This document shows, in pieces, positions 1 to 12,263 of a stretch of DNA of 64,000 bases. The stretch spans positions 4,092,001 through 4,156,000 of the forward strand of contig JARWIR010000047.1 in NCBI GenBank assembly GCA_029959085.1. Reading direction: 5' to 3'. The translations under genes were made by a program, and so were the position numbers. The DNA is from Nemophila menziesii (taxonomy: Eukaryota; Streptophyta; Magnoliopsida; Boraginales; Hydrophyllaceae). Positions within the stretch are counted from its first letter, which is position 1. Every line of letters starts with the position of its first letter. Below the pieces are notes generated by a model. The model was not told the origin of the DNA. It saw only the letters and a program-made list of their open reading frames with translations, and made no database searches.

Positions 1-1872
1 ACAAACTTACCCACAAGTTAAAGTGTTTTATAGAACTATAAAAATATAAGGATATAAAAAATGAATCTATCTAATACAAATAAGGAAATAATATAAACTA
101 AAAAGAAATAAGTAAGCCATTGAGTTGATGCATTAGTTCCGGAACTGGTCAATGTATTTTTTTACACTAAGCTTAACCAATGATATGTCTTATATAAAGT
201 GGTTTGTGTACAACCAACAAAATCAAATGGTATATATTATTTTGCATTATTCACCGAATGATTGTAATCTTGTAGATATCTATTGTATAATTATATAACA
301 TATTTACTTATGTAGTCGATATGTAACTTTTTTTGAGATATTTTATAGATATATGAATTATATTTGCATTTTTTGATTAATTTCATCCATGGAGATTGGA
401 TGTTATAGATCTGTATCCTATATGTTATTAAAATCTTATAATAATTTACTAATATTTATATAATTTATAAGTATATTGCTATATTATGACCAAACAATCC
501 TACAGAAAAAAATAATAATTAGTTTTTAATTGTATATTGTTCCAGTTAAAAAAGTGTAGCATTTTATTTAAAACCAGATCAAAATGAGTTTCTTTTAATA
601 TATAGGAAAGGGTCAGTTACCATACCCTTTTTCACACTAATAAAAGGTGACAAATTTCAGTAATACAGTATGTTGTTAAATACATGTAATATATTATGTG
701 AATTACTCTTCATCTATCATTTAACTTTTTTTCTCTCGAATTTAATAGAAAAATGGTAAAGTCTAGTAACATAAGAGAAGATGGAAATTTACCCACTCAT
801 CCTATGGAATATCATATTGGGAATAAAGGAATATATATATATTGTAAAGGGTAGGGATATGAATTGTGTGACCATATTTATGAGAATTAAATGATAGGTA
901 AAATACTTAGTTTCGAGCCCATATTCCAAATTGAACCAACTAATAATAGGGATAAATTGAACAATATTGGGTTAAATAAATTTTGTCTTGGTTTAAATAG
1001 ACTGAATGTTGTTTTGGAGATTGAGAAAATATTTATTAAGGTCATATAAGTGTTTTTTATATTTCCATTCAATGTAAACAGGTCTGTAAACAAGTGTAAC
1101 TATAGAGAGGCATAATTGTTTATCAAAACTCGCTAGCTAGGTGAGGACAATAATATCTTAAAATAAGTTTAGATAATCATACTTCCTTAGTGACAAATTA
1201 ATTTAAAGTATAGGTAATCTTAGTGGTAAGTGTATCTTTTGGTACCTTCTCTATTTGTTTAATCATTTTTTTATTAAATATGTACTCCATACTTTATACA
1301 AAATAAAGTATATTTATTCGAAAAAATTACAATATAATGTTAGTTAATATATATTTTTCATTATTTATATTATAAGTCATACATAAAATATCTCATAATT
1401 TATTAAATAAAAGAAAAACCTATCAATAAAATAAAATAAATTCAAGGTTGATAAGATATTTTTTAAAAACTTTGGTATCAAAATGCTCTAATTTACATCC
1501 AAATCCTACATCATTGTTTTAAACGAACAAATCTTTAAAATAAATATATGACCTTACTTGTATTCTACAAAATAATGCATAATCTGTATTTTTATAAAAT
1601 AATATATAAATCCTAAACCTCCCAATCAAATCTACTTTTGTCAATAAAACAATGTATATTATGAAAGTATTTATATAACAAAATAATATGAAATTAGGAT
1701 TAAAAAAACATACCTTAAATGAAATGTGATGACCATCGATCTGTGATTACAATCGTCTTGTTCAAAAATTTACACAAACCAAATATGATTTAACCAATAT
1801 ATATGAAATGGAAATTCATATACACATACATATATTAGTATTGTAGATATTTATTTAGATGTAAGATTGGAT
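1..1872. other. AT-rich intergenic stretch, no gene seen
   Basis: About 1.9 kb of very AT-rich DNA. The only open frames are short, and none has a recognisable domain or plant-like codon pattern. I see no terminal repeats or RNA gene here. Confidence 0.6.
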
Positions 1873-1984
1873 AAAGTAAGGGATAAGGGAGGCGAGCTGA
1901 AGTTAGGGATTAGGGAGGCAAGTTGAAGTTAGGGATAAGGGAGGCGGTGAGTTAAAGTAAGGGATAAGGGAGGCAGTGAGTTTT
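1873..1984 (+). repeat. G-rich tandem repeat, four units of 26-31 bp
   Basis: Four imperfect units share the core AGGGATAAGGGAGGC, spaced 26-31 bp apart. The plus strand has many GGG triplets separated by short spacers, so a G-quadruplex is possible. Nothing in the flanks links the array to a gene. Confidence 0.8.
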
Positions 1985-2239
1985 GGAGACTAATGTTTGA
2001 TAATGTAATATTGGTAGGGTTTTGAAATCTTAGTTGTCAATAGAGTTTGTACAAGAATTAAATCTGCATAAGTTGCCACTTTCATGTTCCAAAACCTATT
2101 TAGCATTGTGGGCTTCAAAAATGATTCTTTATAAAAAAATTAGGCTTTATTTTAAACATGAAACCCATTACATATATAATAAACACACTAAAAAAACTCT
2201 ACAATCCATTAAAAAATTTAACAGAACAATAACTTGATC

Positions 2240-3776
2240 ACTGGGAAAGATAAAAAATTGATTGAGTGCATTTTCTAACAATTTACGCTATTAACTCTAG
2301 GTGTATTTATTAGAGTATATATATATATATCGATTTTCTCATGATTTAGTACACTTTCCTATTTGGTGTCTTAATTTAATTATTTATTATTTTTAGAGCA
2401 TATTGGGTTTAATTGTTTATTTAGTGTGTAGCTTTAATGATACAAGGTAATTGATTAGAGACCAAGTTAATTATAAGAGATAAAGGAAAGAGGATAAACA
2501 TGGAAATTGGAGATAAAGGCAAGAAATATGAAAAAGGAAAAGATAAAGTTAGCAAATAAATCTAAATTCCAGCAGCTACGAACACAAAAGGGCTTATATC
2601 TTAAGATTGACTAGGATTTTGGAAGAATGGTCAATATCAAAGTTAAAGAGCTTTCTGAGACGACAGTTTCGACTATTGGAACACGTCAAACGGATAAGTA
2701 TAGAATTAGTTACGGTCAAAACAAAACAGAATCAAAATCTTACCTTTTCTAGATTCTAGGGTTACGAATTTGAGTGGAGCTTGGAGTCCAAAACCTACCT
2801 TATACTCCAAGAAACGTTTTAGGGTTTCCTATACCCTATAAATACACCCTCTTATCACTGGAAAATGATCTTTGACCAAACCTTAAGCCAAGAGGAAGCT
2901 TACAACACAAGAAAAGAAGCTTGGAAGGAGACGTTCATCAATTATGTCTTCTTCAACCCTTGAATTTGTAATTTCTTTCTTTTCTTCAATTAGTATGAAC
3001 TAATTTATATTTATCTTGAGTTTTAGCATATATGTATGAACCCTACTTTTGGTTGAGATCTATCTAATTTGGAAATTATATATTTTAAATTGAATTCATG
3101 TTTTATTGCTCTCTTTATGTGTTGGATTTATATTTTGTGTTCTTTGCGGATCTCGACCGTGTAGAATTACCTTCATAGTAGTTAGATAATCATTAGCAAC
3201 TGTATATTTAACTATATAATTAACATATAACATCTAGTGTAAGGATGGTCCGACAACCCAGCTCATCTAGATAGTCACTATGGTTTGGTGTTAGCATCAT
3301 TAATCAATTGTAGGAAAAGTTTTGTTAGGACCCTTATTGACACAGGTAAACCCTATTTTAAACTACCTAGCACAATTGAAACTGATTATTGGAATACTAC
3401 ATGATTCACCCTTACATATTTAGAACGACAAAACTAGTGGAGATTACTTGCTAAATACTCAGGCTAAACTCTCATACTATCTTCTTCTCTTTGCATTTAA
3501 TTTTCTGTCTTTAATTTATTAGTTAATTTTTTATTTACAAAAACCAAATAAAATCTATTTGTCTTTTATTTATTTGCGTATATTTATTTCTAACTTCTTT
3601 ATTTGCACTTGATATTTTGCATAAGTTCTCTCTAACCTTCGTAGTCTTTGAGAAAGGAATCTTATTTATATTCTAAAACTTGCATACGTCATGTAATACT
3701 TGCAGAACCGTGCTCAGCCTATGGTGTTTATTTGCATTTATTTATCTATTATTTTATTACACCTTAGGCGACACCA
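2240..3776 (+). mobile_element. Lone Athila/Tat-type LTR (LTR-E), start degraded
   Basis: This stretch aligns along its length with the LTRs of elements A, B and D further right. It has the same promoter core CTATAAATACACCC (2836-2849), the same order of U5 motifs, and the same 3' end ACCTTAGGCGACACCA. The start lacks the clear TGATGTCTCC seen in the others, so the left limit is approximate. No primer binding site or gag follows. It is therefore a solo or truncated LTR, and it abuts the left edge of duplication copy 1. Confidence 0.75.
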
Positions 3777-3796
3777 ATTAGTTTATTGTTAGTGTT

Positions 3797-5051
3797 GTTA
3801 ATTTGATGATTAGTTTTGTTGCTAATTTTGTTTTTAATTTGATTATTAGTGGCTATGTACTTTTGTATGAAATTTTATGGAATTTCTAGAATTATAGTAA
3901 GCCAAGTGTTCTTTGTGTGTCATAAAAAACAGCAAAGAGCACCTACTATAATTTCAAAAATTCATAAAGAGGAAAAAGAAGAATAATTAAAAGAAGAAGG
4001 GTATTCTTCTAATATTTGCGGATATTTGAAAAAAAAATTAAAAAATTGAGAAGATTAATATTGATTTTTTCAAACTTCTACAAACGCCCATGACCATTTT
4101 TCCATATATTATTTCAAAAGTAGTAGATATACCCCAATTTGGGTCGCCAGGTTATGCACATAACTAAATATACCCATATTCTAGCAATTTAAACGAGTTA
4201 ACTACATTGATGATCCCTGAAATAAAAAGAGTTTGTTATGTGTTAGGGTATGTATATATTTTAGATAGATTAAGAAATAATAACCATGTATAATAAATAC
4301 TTACACAACTTTAAAGATACGATTAACAAAGCAACAAGCTGATCACAGTACTGAAACTTTCATTTCCTTGGTGTAGTTTAATCAACCACTTGAGACAAAA
4401 GCAAAAACTGATCACAATATCATATATATAGATAACTACTGATAATTATCGAAGTACAAAATCACTAATTGCACCATGATACCTATTTTACACAATTGAT
4501 CACATAATCAAAGAACCTATGTATTTCACACCATGGTCCTTATAATACGCTATATGTTATCATAACAGAAGAACCAATCGCTTAACATGCATAAATAGTA
4601 AATTTATTCCAATATTTTAACCCAATAACAACTATTCAATAATCATAAAAATTTCAATTTATATATTGAATTTTTATCTATAAAACTGGCATTGGAAGAA
4701 TTTGGAGTCTGTATTCTTGTTGGTGCATGGACTCGTGGGGTTGTTGTTGAAAAATGTAATGGTTATGGACGGGTTAGGCAGGACAGAGGCCACGCTAAGG
4801 TCAGTGTTAGAGATGCAATTATAGGGCACGTATTTTTATGGTGAAGAGATGGTTCAGGTGAATTAGATAGGGGTTGGAGAAGAGAGGAGAAGATGTTTTC
4901 TATTTAACGGTGCAACAAATTTGGTTATGGATCTGTTAATGTTATGGCATGATATAGGTTCTTTCTTTGTGGATTAGAAAAGTGAGACCATTTATACTAA
5001 GAGAGAAGATTTAAGTTGAGTGTGAGAAAGAACATGTGAAAAAAGGGATAT
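3797..5051. other. Left arm of duplication copy 1, no gene recognised
   Basis: This stretch matches 52135-53440 of copy 2. It holds a short AAG/GAA-rich run near 3965-3995, which is the unexpanded partner of the long GAA repeat in copy 2. The rest is AT-rich. The block 4680-5040 is well conserved between the copies but has no open frame or domain I recognise. It lies directly upstream of the SNX2 remnant, so it may be former promoter sequence. Confidence 0.6.
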
Positions 5052-5060
5052 TAAAAAATA
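5052..5060 (+). repeat. Left 9-bp target site duplication of the MULE
   Basis: TAAAAAATA directly precedes the element end GAGTAAATAC and is repeated exactly at 12264-12272. Nine base pairs is the usual target duplication of Mutator-like elements. Confidence 0.85.
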
Positions 5061-5387
5061 GAGTAAATACATCCAATACCCCCTGTACTATGGGTAGATT
5101 GACAACTTACCCCCCCCCTCCCCCACTATATTTTTTGGTACAGGTCACCCCCCAGTTTTTGTTTTCGTGACTCCTTATCTCTTTTTAACGGAAACCATAA
5201 AAAATAGTCGTTAATTGGTCACGTGCTGGTCATGTGCACGATTTTTTTTAATTAAAAAATTAATTTTTTGATTCAGTAAACATTAGTGATTTATTAACAA
5301 GGGTATATTTGGTGCTTCATAATCGTCTAAACTATATATACATAATTTTAAAAAAAATTAAAAAACAATAATCAGAAATAACATTCT
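5061..5387 (+). repeat. MULE left terminal inverted repeat
   Basis: About 327 bp that pair with the reverse complement of 11942-12263, with substitutions and short indels. It includes a C-run near 5111-5125 and the matching inner limit ATAATCAGAAATAACATTC. The CACGTG E-box-like core near 5220 is conserved in both ends. Confidence 0.88.
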
Positions 5388-6090
5388 GACGTTCATGGAA
5401 GGTGAAGGAGTGCAACAGTAGAGAGTGAGTTCATCAGAGTTCATCAACCTTCATCAGCCTTAGCTTTCGTAACTTCTGGAGAGATTATATGCTGCCTAAT
5501 TCGTTATAAAGTAAGTGTTCTTAATGTATACCTGTAAATGTTGGGGTTGGTTTTGTGGAGTTGATTATTTGAACCCGTAAATGTAGGGTTTTTGGCTAGA
5601 TTTTTTACTTTTTTTGAAATAATGCTTGAATATCGGGATTTTGTTGTTAATGGGACTAAATTTTAGGGATTTAGATACCATATTCTTAGTGGTTGTTGAC
5701 ACATTAAGTTTTTTTTCTTAAATTGGTCCCTATATAAATGGGTAACTAATCTATTCCAAATTTCATGTGTAACAGAGAAATTCTCTTTGCGCATTCATTT
5801 TGGTGGCTTCTTTAATCAAGAGAAGAGCGTGTACACGGAGGCAAATCTCGAGAATTCAGACAACTGTCATTATGACAGTTTAATGTAGTTGTTCTTCGGA
5901 AGGCTTGTGAGAAGTTGGGGATACAGGGTAAATTAGAGTTCTATTATGTAAAATTGTGCCAAAACTTCCCGACGGTCTAGTGTATTTAGATAGTGATGAG
6001 AAGGTTATGGAAATGTGTAGTGTGTCAAAGAAAAACCAAAAAGTTGAACAGTTTGCAGTTTCTGAACCAGAGATTCATGAATGACATGTA

Positions 6091-6825
6091 GTGCAAACTC
6101 CTGTTTTCATGCCTTTATTACTAGAATGGATTAAAGGATGGGTACCTGAGAAGCCAGTTGAAGAAGAAGCTCAGAATTTAGTTGAAGGGCAAGATGAGAA
6201 TATTGTAGAAGATGAGAAAGAAGAAGATGATAAGACAGATGAAGAAGGAGTTCCAAATATAGTTGAAGAAGGTGAGAAGTTAGATGAGAAAGAAGGTGAG
6301 AAGTGTGTTCAAGTTGATGAGAAGACAGTAGAAGAATGTCAAACGTTAGATGAGAAAGAAGGTGAGAAATGTGTTCAAATTGATGAGAATCCAGTAGAAG
6401 AGGAAGGTCAGAAATTAGATGAGAAAGAAGGTCAGAAAACAGAATAAGATGAGAAAAAAGTAAACAAGGGTGTTGATAGAGAAGTTTTGGAAGAAGAAGT
6501 TTCAGCTAAGGAGAAATCTGTTGATGCTATATTGAATAGAGTACTGGAGGTCTTGAAGAGTGACCAGGGTATAGATGATGACCTGTTGAGGAGGTCAAAG
6601 AGGAAATCACCAGTGAATATCAAGCTTGTTGATGAAGAATTAACTGATCACTCTGACAGTGACTTCAATATACCTGACGTGGAAGATGAAGAGGTTGAGG
6701 TTGATGATGATGATGATGATGACATGAGTGATATTTGGTTAATTTCTGAGAAACTGAAGAAGAAGAACGAATTATCTAACAAAAGTCCTGGACAAGGGTT
6801 AATAGCAATAAGTCAAAAAGATTGA
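6091..6825 (+). CDS. Acidic linker of the MULE transposase, with internal repeats
   Basis: Two adjoining open stretches (6091-6447 and 6487-6825, separated by a stop) encode a Glu/Asp/Lys-rich, low-complexity protein. Units of 22-23 residues beginning LDEKEGEKCVQ are repeated at 6280, 6346 and partly at 6415. Near 6700 there is a run of Asp codons. Between the PB1-like domain and the MuDR domain of plant MULE transposases such acidic linkers are usual. This is part of the pseudogene above and not a separate gene. Confidence 0.6.
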
Positions 6826-8558
6826 CAAGAAAATCAATGTACTAGATGGTGAAGAGGTTGATGATGATGAAGTATTGTCTCAAACATTGATGAAGAAGAA
6901 ATCAAAACATGTTGTTAAGAAAGATCAGAATGATATGTCACACTTAAAGACAAGGTGTAGTCCAAGTGTGAAAAAAACAAAGAAGGTGGTATTGGTCCTA
7001 GTGATACCAAGGGTGAAAGTTACAAGAGATGTGGTAGGCCTATAAGTAAAGAAAGGAAGAGTAAGGGTGAAGATGATTCGACAAGTGATGAACATTTTAT
7101 GTATGAAAGGGACATCAACTTGAGGGTGAAGACGACCAGGATTACAACAACTACATAGACAAAGTGGTGTAATGGGAAGGATGAAGCTCATGATGATGAT
7201 AATTCTGAAAGGGATAGTGATGAGCGTGTTAGTGAAATTGATTCAGATGATTGTTTAAAAGTTCTGATCAGTTAGATACAACTAGTGATTCATCTGGTCC
7301 AAATGAAGAAGGGAAACCAAAATGCTTTAAGAAAATAAGGTCAAGTACCCCAGGTTTAGGACTATAGTTGACTTGGTGACGCGAAGGTTAATCCTAGGAT
7401 TGACATTTTCAAATTCTATAGAGTTTAGAGAAGTAATTAGAGCTCATGCAATCAAAAAGGTGGTTAAAGTGAAGTTTGTGAAGAATGATTGGTATAGAAT
7501 AAGGGTTGTTTGTCAAGGAGCAGTTTGTGGTTAGTTTGTATGGATCTTACAAAGATAAGATTGGGTGGATAGTAATAGTAAGTCTTTGTAATAAACATGA
7601 GTATGGTAGACATGTGTCTTTAAAGTTCTTGGCAAGGTTATTCACGGATATGGTTAGATTGAATCTTTAAAGTAATGGGAGTGTTTTTTTGCAGCTAGTG
7701 CACCAGGATTTTTCAGTTAATGTTAGAACAAGAACATGCTACAGGGCATATAACTTAGCCAAACAAATGATGGAGATTGAATACAATGATCAATACAAGA
7801 ATATTTATGATTATTGTGAAGAAATCAGTAGAAGTAACCTATTAGCACTGTAGTAGTGGACACTAGTGTTGATGAATTGACTGGTGTTGAATGATTTCAA
7901 AGGCTCTATGTTTGACTTGAAGGTTGTAGAAGAGGGTTTTTTAGAGGGTTGTAGGAATTTTGAATGGATGTCACCTAAAGGGTCCACATCCAGGTTTGAT
8001 TTTGACAGTTGTACGAATAAATAGGAACAATTGTATCTTCCCAATTGTATGTTTCCTAGCAGAAAAAGAGGAAAGTAACTCTTAGAGATGGTTTTCAAAT
8101 CCGCTGGTACAAGATCTTGGTATTTGTAATCAACAAGAATGAACTTTAATATATGATAGACAAAAGGTTGGTACTTTCTCTGTTTAAATATTACATCCAA
8201 TTGGGGTTTTTTTTTATGAATTTTATTTGACCTTTTTCTATGCTACTTTGTAGGGATTAGTACAGGTACTCAGTGACTTTCTACCAGATATCGAACACCT
8301 TCATTGTGTCAAACATTTGTATAATAATTTCAAAAGCAAACATCCCGGGTTTCTTTAAAGGAAAAGGTTTGGGAAGCTGCTAGGTCCCCAACAGTGAACA
8401 GATTTGTAGAACTTATGGCAGTTATCAAAGACATGGATGAGAGTATTTTAGTTGTCTCTCTAACCTGGATCCTAAGGCTTGGTCAAGATCACACTTTATT
8501 TCTACTATAAAATGTGATGTTCTTTCTCAATAACCTTTGCGAAAGCTATAAAAATTCT

Positions 8559-8750
8559 AGTCTAACTACACCCCAAAATATTACATATTTAGTCTAACTA
8601 CCCCCTACACTATTACATATTTTGTCTACCTAACCCCTACACCATTACATATTGTGTCTAACGACCACCTAAACTATTACATATTTTGTCTAATTGCCCC
8701 TTACACCATTACATATTGTGTCTCATTACCCCCTAACTTTACTATTTATG
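8559..8750 (+). repeat. 32-bp minisatellite inside the transposase gene, six units
   Basis: Six units of 32 bp, consensus near TGTCTAACTACCCCCTACAC followed by TATTACATATTT. It interrupts the DDE-to-SWIM part of the transposase pseudogene. The C-rich core recalls the C-rich part of the element's own terminal repeat (TACCCCCTGTACTATGGG), but the similarity is short. Confidence 0.85.
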
Positions 8751-9490
8751 GTGTAATTACTAGGGACAAGTCTCTAATTCTTATAATAGAGGGTCTAAGG
8801 GTGTATAACATGAAAAGGATTGAATGAAAGAGATCCTAGATTACAATGTATGATGGTGACATCTGTCCTAAGATTAGATACCTGTTAAACAAAGCTAAAA
8901 CAAACTATGGGAAATGACATATGCCGTGTTTTATGGAGAAATGAAGTTTGAAGTCAGAAACCTGGGAACAGATTCTTTTGCTGTGGACTTGGATTCACAG
9001 AGCTATCCTTGCAGAAGGTGGGATATTTATGGAATACCATGCTATCACGCCATCACATGTATTTAATTTATTGGGAAATATACAGAGAAATATGTGCATG
9101 ACTGCTACAAAAAAGATATGTATATGAAGGAATATACACTAATTATCTACCCACTTAATGGGACATCAATGTGGCCTACTACCTGGAATGTGTTTGTTGA
9201 ACCTCCTCTGGCCTTTAAAATTGGTTAGAAAAACAAAAAGGACTAGGACAAAGGAGGTTGATGAGGATCAAGCGAAAAAGTGGAGAAAACAACACACAAC
9301 TGAAGGTGTTCAAAAGGAAACTGGACTAGATATGGTATCGAGATTCAAGAGTTGCAAAGGAGAATGACATAACACAAGGACATGTAAGGAGAAACAAAAG
9401 AATAAAGATACTGAAACTGAGGCATTAGATAATTTACAAACTGGGAGAGTTGGGTTACAAATTGGGGGTGTAAAGGAAAGTGAAGGTTTG

Positions 9491-9553
9491 AATGTTGAAG
9501 GTGTTAATGTTGAAGGTGTGTATGTTGAAGGTGTGAATATTGAAGGTGTGAAT
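9491..9553 (+). repeat. 15-bp in-frame repeat in the transposase C-terminus
   Basis: Four units of AATGTTGAAGGTGTG encode the pentapeptide N/Y-V/I-EGV. This is a low-complexity tail of the MULE transposase remnant. Confidence 0.8.
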
Positions 9554-9860
9554 GAGACACCCAATGAGGAGATTAATAGACTATTGATGAGTTTGAAGTA
9601 CAACCATCCGCACCTTGTGCCACCCCTTGTACACGGAGTAAGCATGTAAAAGAATCAATTAAGGACAAACCGTCGCGATGTAGAACAAAACCAAATATAC
9701 CAAGGCGAAACGAAACACGGGAAAAAAACAAAGGTAAACCCCACACGACAAAGAAACAGATTGAAGAGTATGGGTTTTAAGACTATCTCTGGATGTTCAA
9801 CCTCAATGCCAATAGCTATAGTAAGTACATAGCCATATATGTGTATATATTTATTCATTA

Positions 9861-11249
9861 ATTATGTGTTGTCTTTAATTTGAAAATAGGATGATGACAA
9901 AGGGAAAGGAAAATCATCTATGAAATACAACAATACTCTCCGAAAATAAACACTTAAGGTGACTACACATTTACCAAATTTAACTTCAACAACAAAACAG
10001 TAAGTTGCTAAAAAATTCTGTGATTGCATGTGAGTGTAGAAGTTGAAGACTGAAAAGAATCCATAAAGTAATTAAGCTAAGACGTAGCGCGTGGAGATAA
10101 GCAAATAAATGAATAATGAAAAAAACTCACATGTGCCATCGAAGAATGATCCACCAATACATCAACTTTAGAAAACTAGCGTGGAGATAAACAAACATGA
10201 GACTGACACAAGCAAGGAAGTGACTAAGGAAAAAACACCACATGTGCCATCAAAGTGAATGTCGTTGAGGGGTATCCCAGGGGTAAGTTGATATACTATT
10301 GACAATTTACCCCTTACACTTTTACTTGATTGGAAAATCACCCCCCACATACAAAAATGACTAACATATTATTGTTTAAAATTCGAGGTTATCTTTAAAC
10401 ATCAAACATCACTTGCACAAAGAAGATCTAAAAGGACTTTACCTACAATAGGACCTTAGGTAGGCCATTCATTGATTTATCTATATTTAAGATTAAAATG
10501 ACTATATTTAGATGGTGATACTTGTTTTTTTTGTGATAGGAAAAAAACAAAGGTGAAGCAAGAGCAAAGAAGACCTTTATCCAGGATAAACAAGGTGTAG
10601 TAACGAGAGAGGGAAATACTTGGTACATGACAATTTCCGCAACCCTTTGCCTAAGGAAAGTAGCTGCCAAAACTACCGATCCACCAGAGAAGGGAGCAAA
10701 ATGAACTTGTTTTCCATCAAATACTTGAATCTGCAAATTTAATTAAATCTTGTTTCTGGATTGTTTAAAATTTTTGTTTTATGACTTTATTTTGTGCAAA
10801 AACTAGAAATGTTGGGGTTGTAATAGTCTAGGATTCAGTGACTTCATTCTGTGGTGGTAGTAGTTATATAGGGTTTTCTGGTTGGTAAATATTTTAGTGC
10901 ATGCAATGAGAATTTGTAACTTTATGCAAGTTGCATTTGAATATTAACTTTTTGTGAAAGTCTATGTAAAATGCCAGAAATGTGTTATCTACTTTTTTCT
11001 GGCTAATCTACTTTTTGTATACTTTAATTAAAGTGCAAATTCATTCACTTCATAGCTACTAAAACTCAAATTAAAACAACAACATAAAATTCAGTTCCAT
11101 TCAAAATAAGAGAAACCCGTACAAAACAAGTTTCAAATTAATAAACAACACAAACTACACACTTCAACAATTCAACAAACTGATACACTGATACATCAAA
11201 ACAACTAAAACCTAATAAATCAAACAAATGAAGATGAAACTACAACAAA
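9861..11249. other. MULE 3' region without a recognisable gene
   Basis: No domain was recognised in any frame. The stretch holds a degenerate direct repeat (about 10085-10135 and 10172-10255, sharing GCGTGGAGATAA and CACATGTGCCATC) and a short inverted pair, GGGGTAAGTTG (10280-10290) facing CAATTTACCCC (10303-10313). Confidence 0.55.
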
Positions 11250-11880
11250 CAACTAAAACCGCAGACATTGAAAAAGAAGATGAAGATCAACACAAATCAA
11301 CTCCATTTCAGAATCAAGTTATCTCGTGTTACCCTTGTCATCATTACTTTAAGATGTCACATCTCATCCTCAACACCTTCACTTTCGGAAACTCGAAGTT
11401 CAAAGCTTTAGAAGCAATTTTTTCTTTTCCTTGCAATTCATCAAAATTCTCAACTACTAACTTCATTTGGGTATTCAACTCATTCACTATTGCAGACTCG
11501 AGCTTCAATGCATCACAAGTTGTTTTCTAACTAGACTATTTTATCCAAATTCGTTGCAAATAAATTCATCTTGGACTCCATTGCATCAAGTTCTAACACT
11601 TAATTCTCTCTTTTATAAAATAGCCCACAAATTACCAAACCACTTCGTTCACCCATTGGCTCGTCCAACCAAACGAAGAACTTGCAATCCATCGAACATC
11701 CCCAATACATACACCTGTAAAACCTCCTGCATAGATTCGCATCAGACGAAAAAGTGTGAACCTTAGCTACAAATCCACACCTTCAATATGGAACGCGAGA
11801 ATACGACGAGCCCATACTTTGGGCATTCTAGGGCGATATCATTGTTGTTAAATGGGGTTTACTTCATACAATAATCAACT
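11250..11880 (-). pseudogene. GRF-type zinc-finger protein remnant carried by the MULE
   Basis: Read on the minus strand, the segment encodes pieces of the plant GRF-type zinc finger. There is a CPKYG-like start near 11840 with VVFSRSI. After a frame change comes FYRCMYWGCSMDCKFFVWLD (about 11725-11665), which fits the family's late cysteine and the aromatic FFVWLDEPM motif. A helical Lys/Glu-rich tail runs down to about 11250. Several stops and frameshifts are present. It lies inside the MULE, tail to tail with the transposase gene. Small GRF-domain proteins are common plant sequences of unclear role. The call rests on the motif and not on full-length similarity. Confidence 0.55.
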
Positions 11881-11941
11881 ACAATGTGAAAGATTGTAAA
11901 ATTTTCAGAAATTAGGGTTCTTCGCCTCCCCCTTATTAGTT

Positions 11942-12263
11942 GGAATATTACTTCTGATTATTTTTTTTGTTTTTGTTTTTAAATTGTGTATATATAGTTT
12001 AGAAGATTACCAAGTACCAAATATACCCTTGTTAATAAATGGGTAATGTTTATTAAATCAGAAAATTGATTTTTTATTAAAAAATATTACGCACATGACC
12101 AGCACGTGACTAACTAACGACCATTTTTAACAGTGTCTGTTAAATAGGGGTAAGGAGTCACGAAAATAAAAACGTGAGGGGGGGGTAACCAGTACCAAAA
12201 AATATAGTTGGGTGTAAGTTGTCAATCCGCCCATAGTACATGGGGTATTGGATGTATTTACTA
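11942..12263 (-). repeat. MULE right terminal inverted repeat
   Basis: This is the reverse complement of the left terminal repeat over its whole length, ending GTATTTACTA at 12263. A run of G (12178-12186) mirrors the C-run of the left end. Confidence 0.88.

Larger units (their letters stand above)
5775..9860 (+). pseudogene. MULE transposase pseudogene (PB1-like, MuDR, DDE, SWIM)
   Basis: A plant MuDR-family transposase can be followed across all three frames. A PB1-like N-terminus begins at the likely splice acceptor 5774 (LRIHFGGFF near 5784, then LPDGLVYLDSDEKVMEM near 5970). An acidic linker follows (6091-6825), then the MuDR DNA-binding region (about 7370-7550, with FREVIRAHAIKKVVKVKF and VCQGAVCG) and its H-containing continuation (HEYGRHVSLKFLA, 7590-7640). 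The DDE/MULE domain lies at about 7700-8540 and includes EEGFLEGCRNFEWM, NNCIFPIVCFLAEKEE, and FLPDIEHLHCVKHLYNNF. A SWIM zinc finger follows at about 8990-9060 (CRRWDIYGIPCYHAI), and then a basic C-terminus. Stops, frameshifts and an inserted minisatellite (8559-8750) break it throughout. It is clearly non-functional, although every expected domain is still recognisable. Confidence 0.88.
5061..12263 (+). mobile_element. Mutator-like transposon (MULE), decayed, 7.2 kb
   Basis: The element has long terminal inverted repeats of about 325 bp starting (G/T)AGTAAATACATCC, is flanked by a perfect 9-bp duplication, and holds a broken MuDR/MULE transposase gene on the plus strand. A second gene remnant, a GRF-type zinc finger, lies on the minus strand near the right end. 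Copy 2 of the duplication shows the uninterrupted target near 53450, so the insertion came after the duplication. Many stops and frameshifts show the element no longer makes its own transposase. Confidence 0.92.

Noticed and set aside
887..1093. 68-residue minus-strand frame in the left intergenic region
   Set aside because: Low-complexity Phe/Leu/Ser composition typical of random AT-rich DNA; no domain.
1880..1960. Interstitial telomere repeat
   Set aside because: The words TTAGGGA and AGGGAT recall TTTAGGG, but no exact plant telomere unit is repeated.
2034..2237. 67-residue plus-strand frame
   Set aside because: AT-rich, no domain, ends at the degraded LTR start; no support.
10443..10736. 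97-residue minus-strand frame in the MULE 3' region
   Set aside because: No recognisable motif and no plausible promoter; likely chance.
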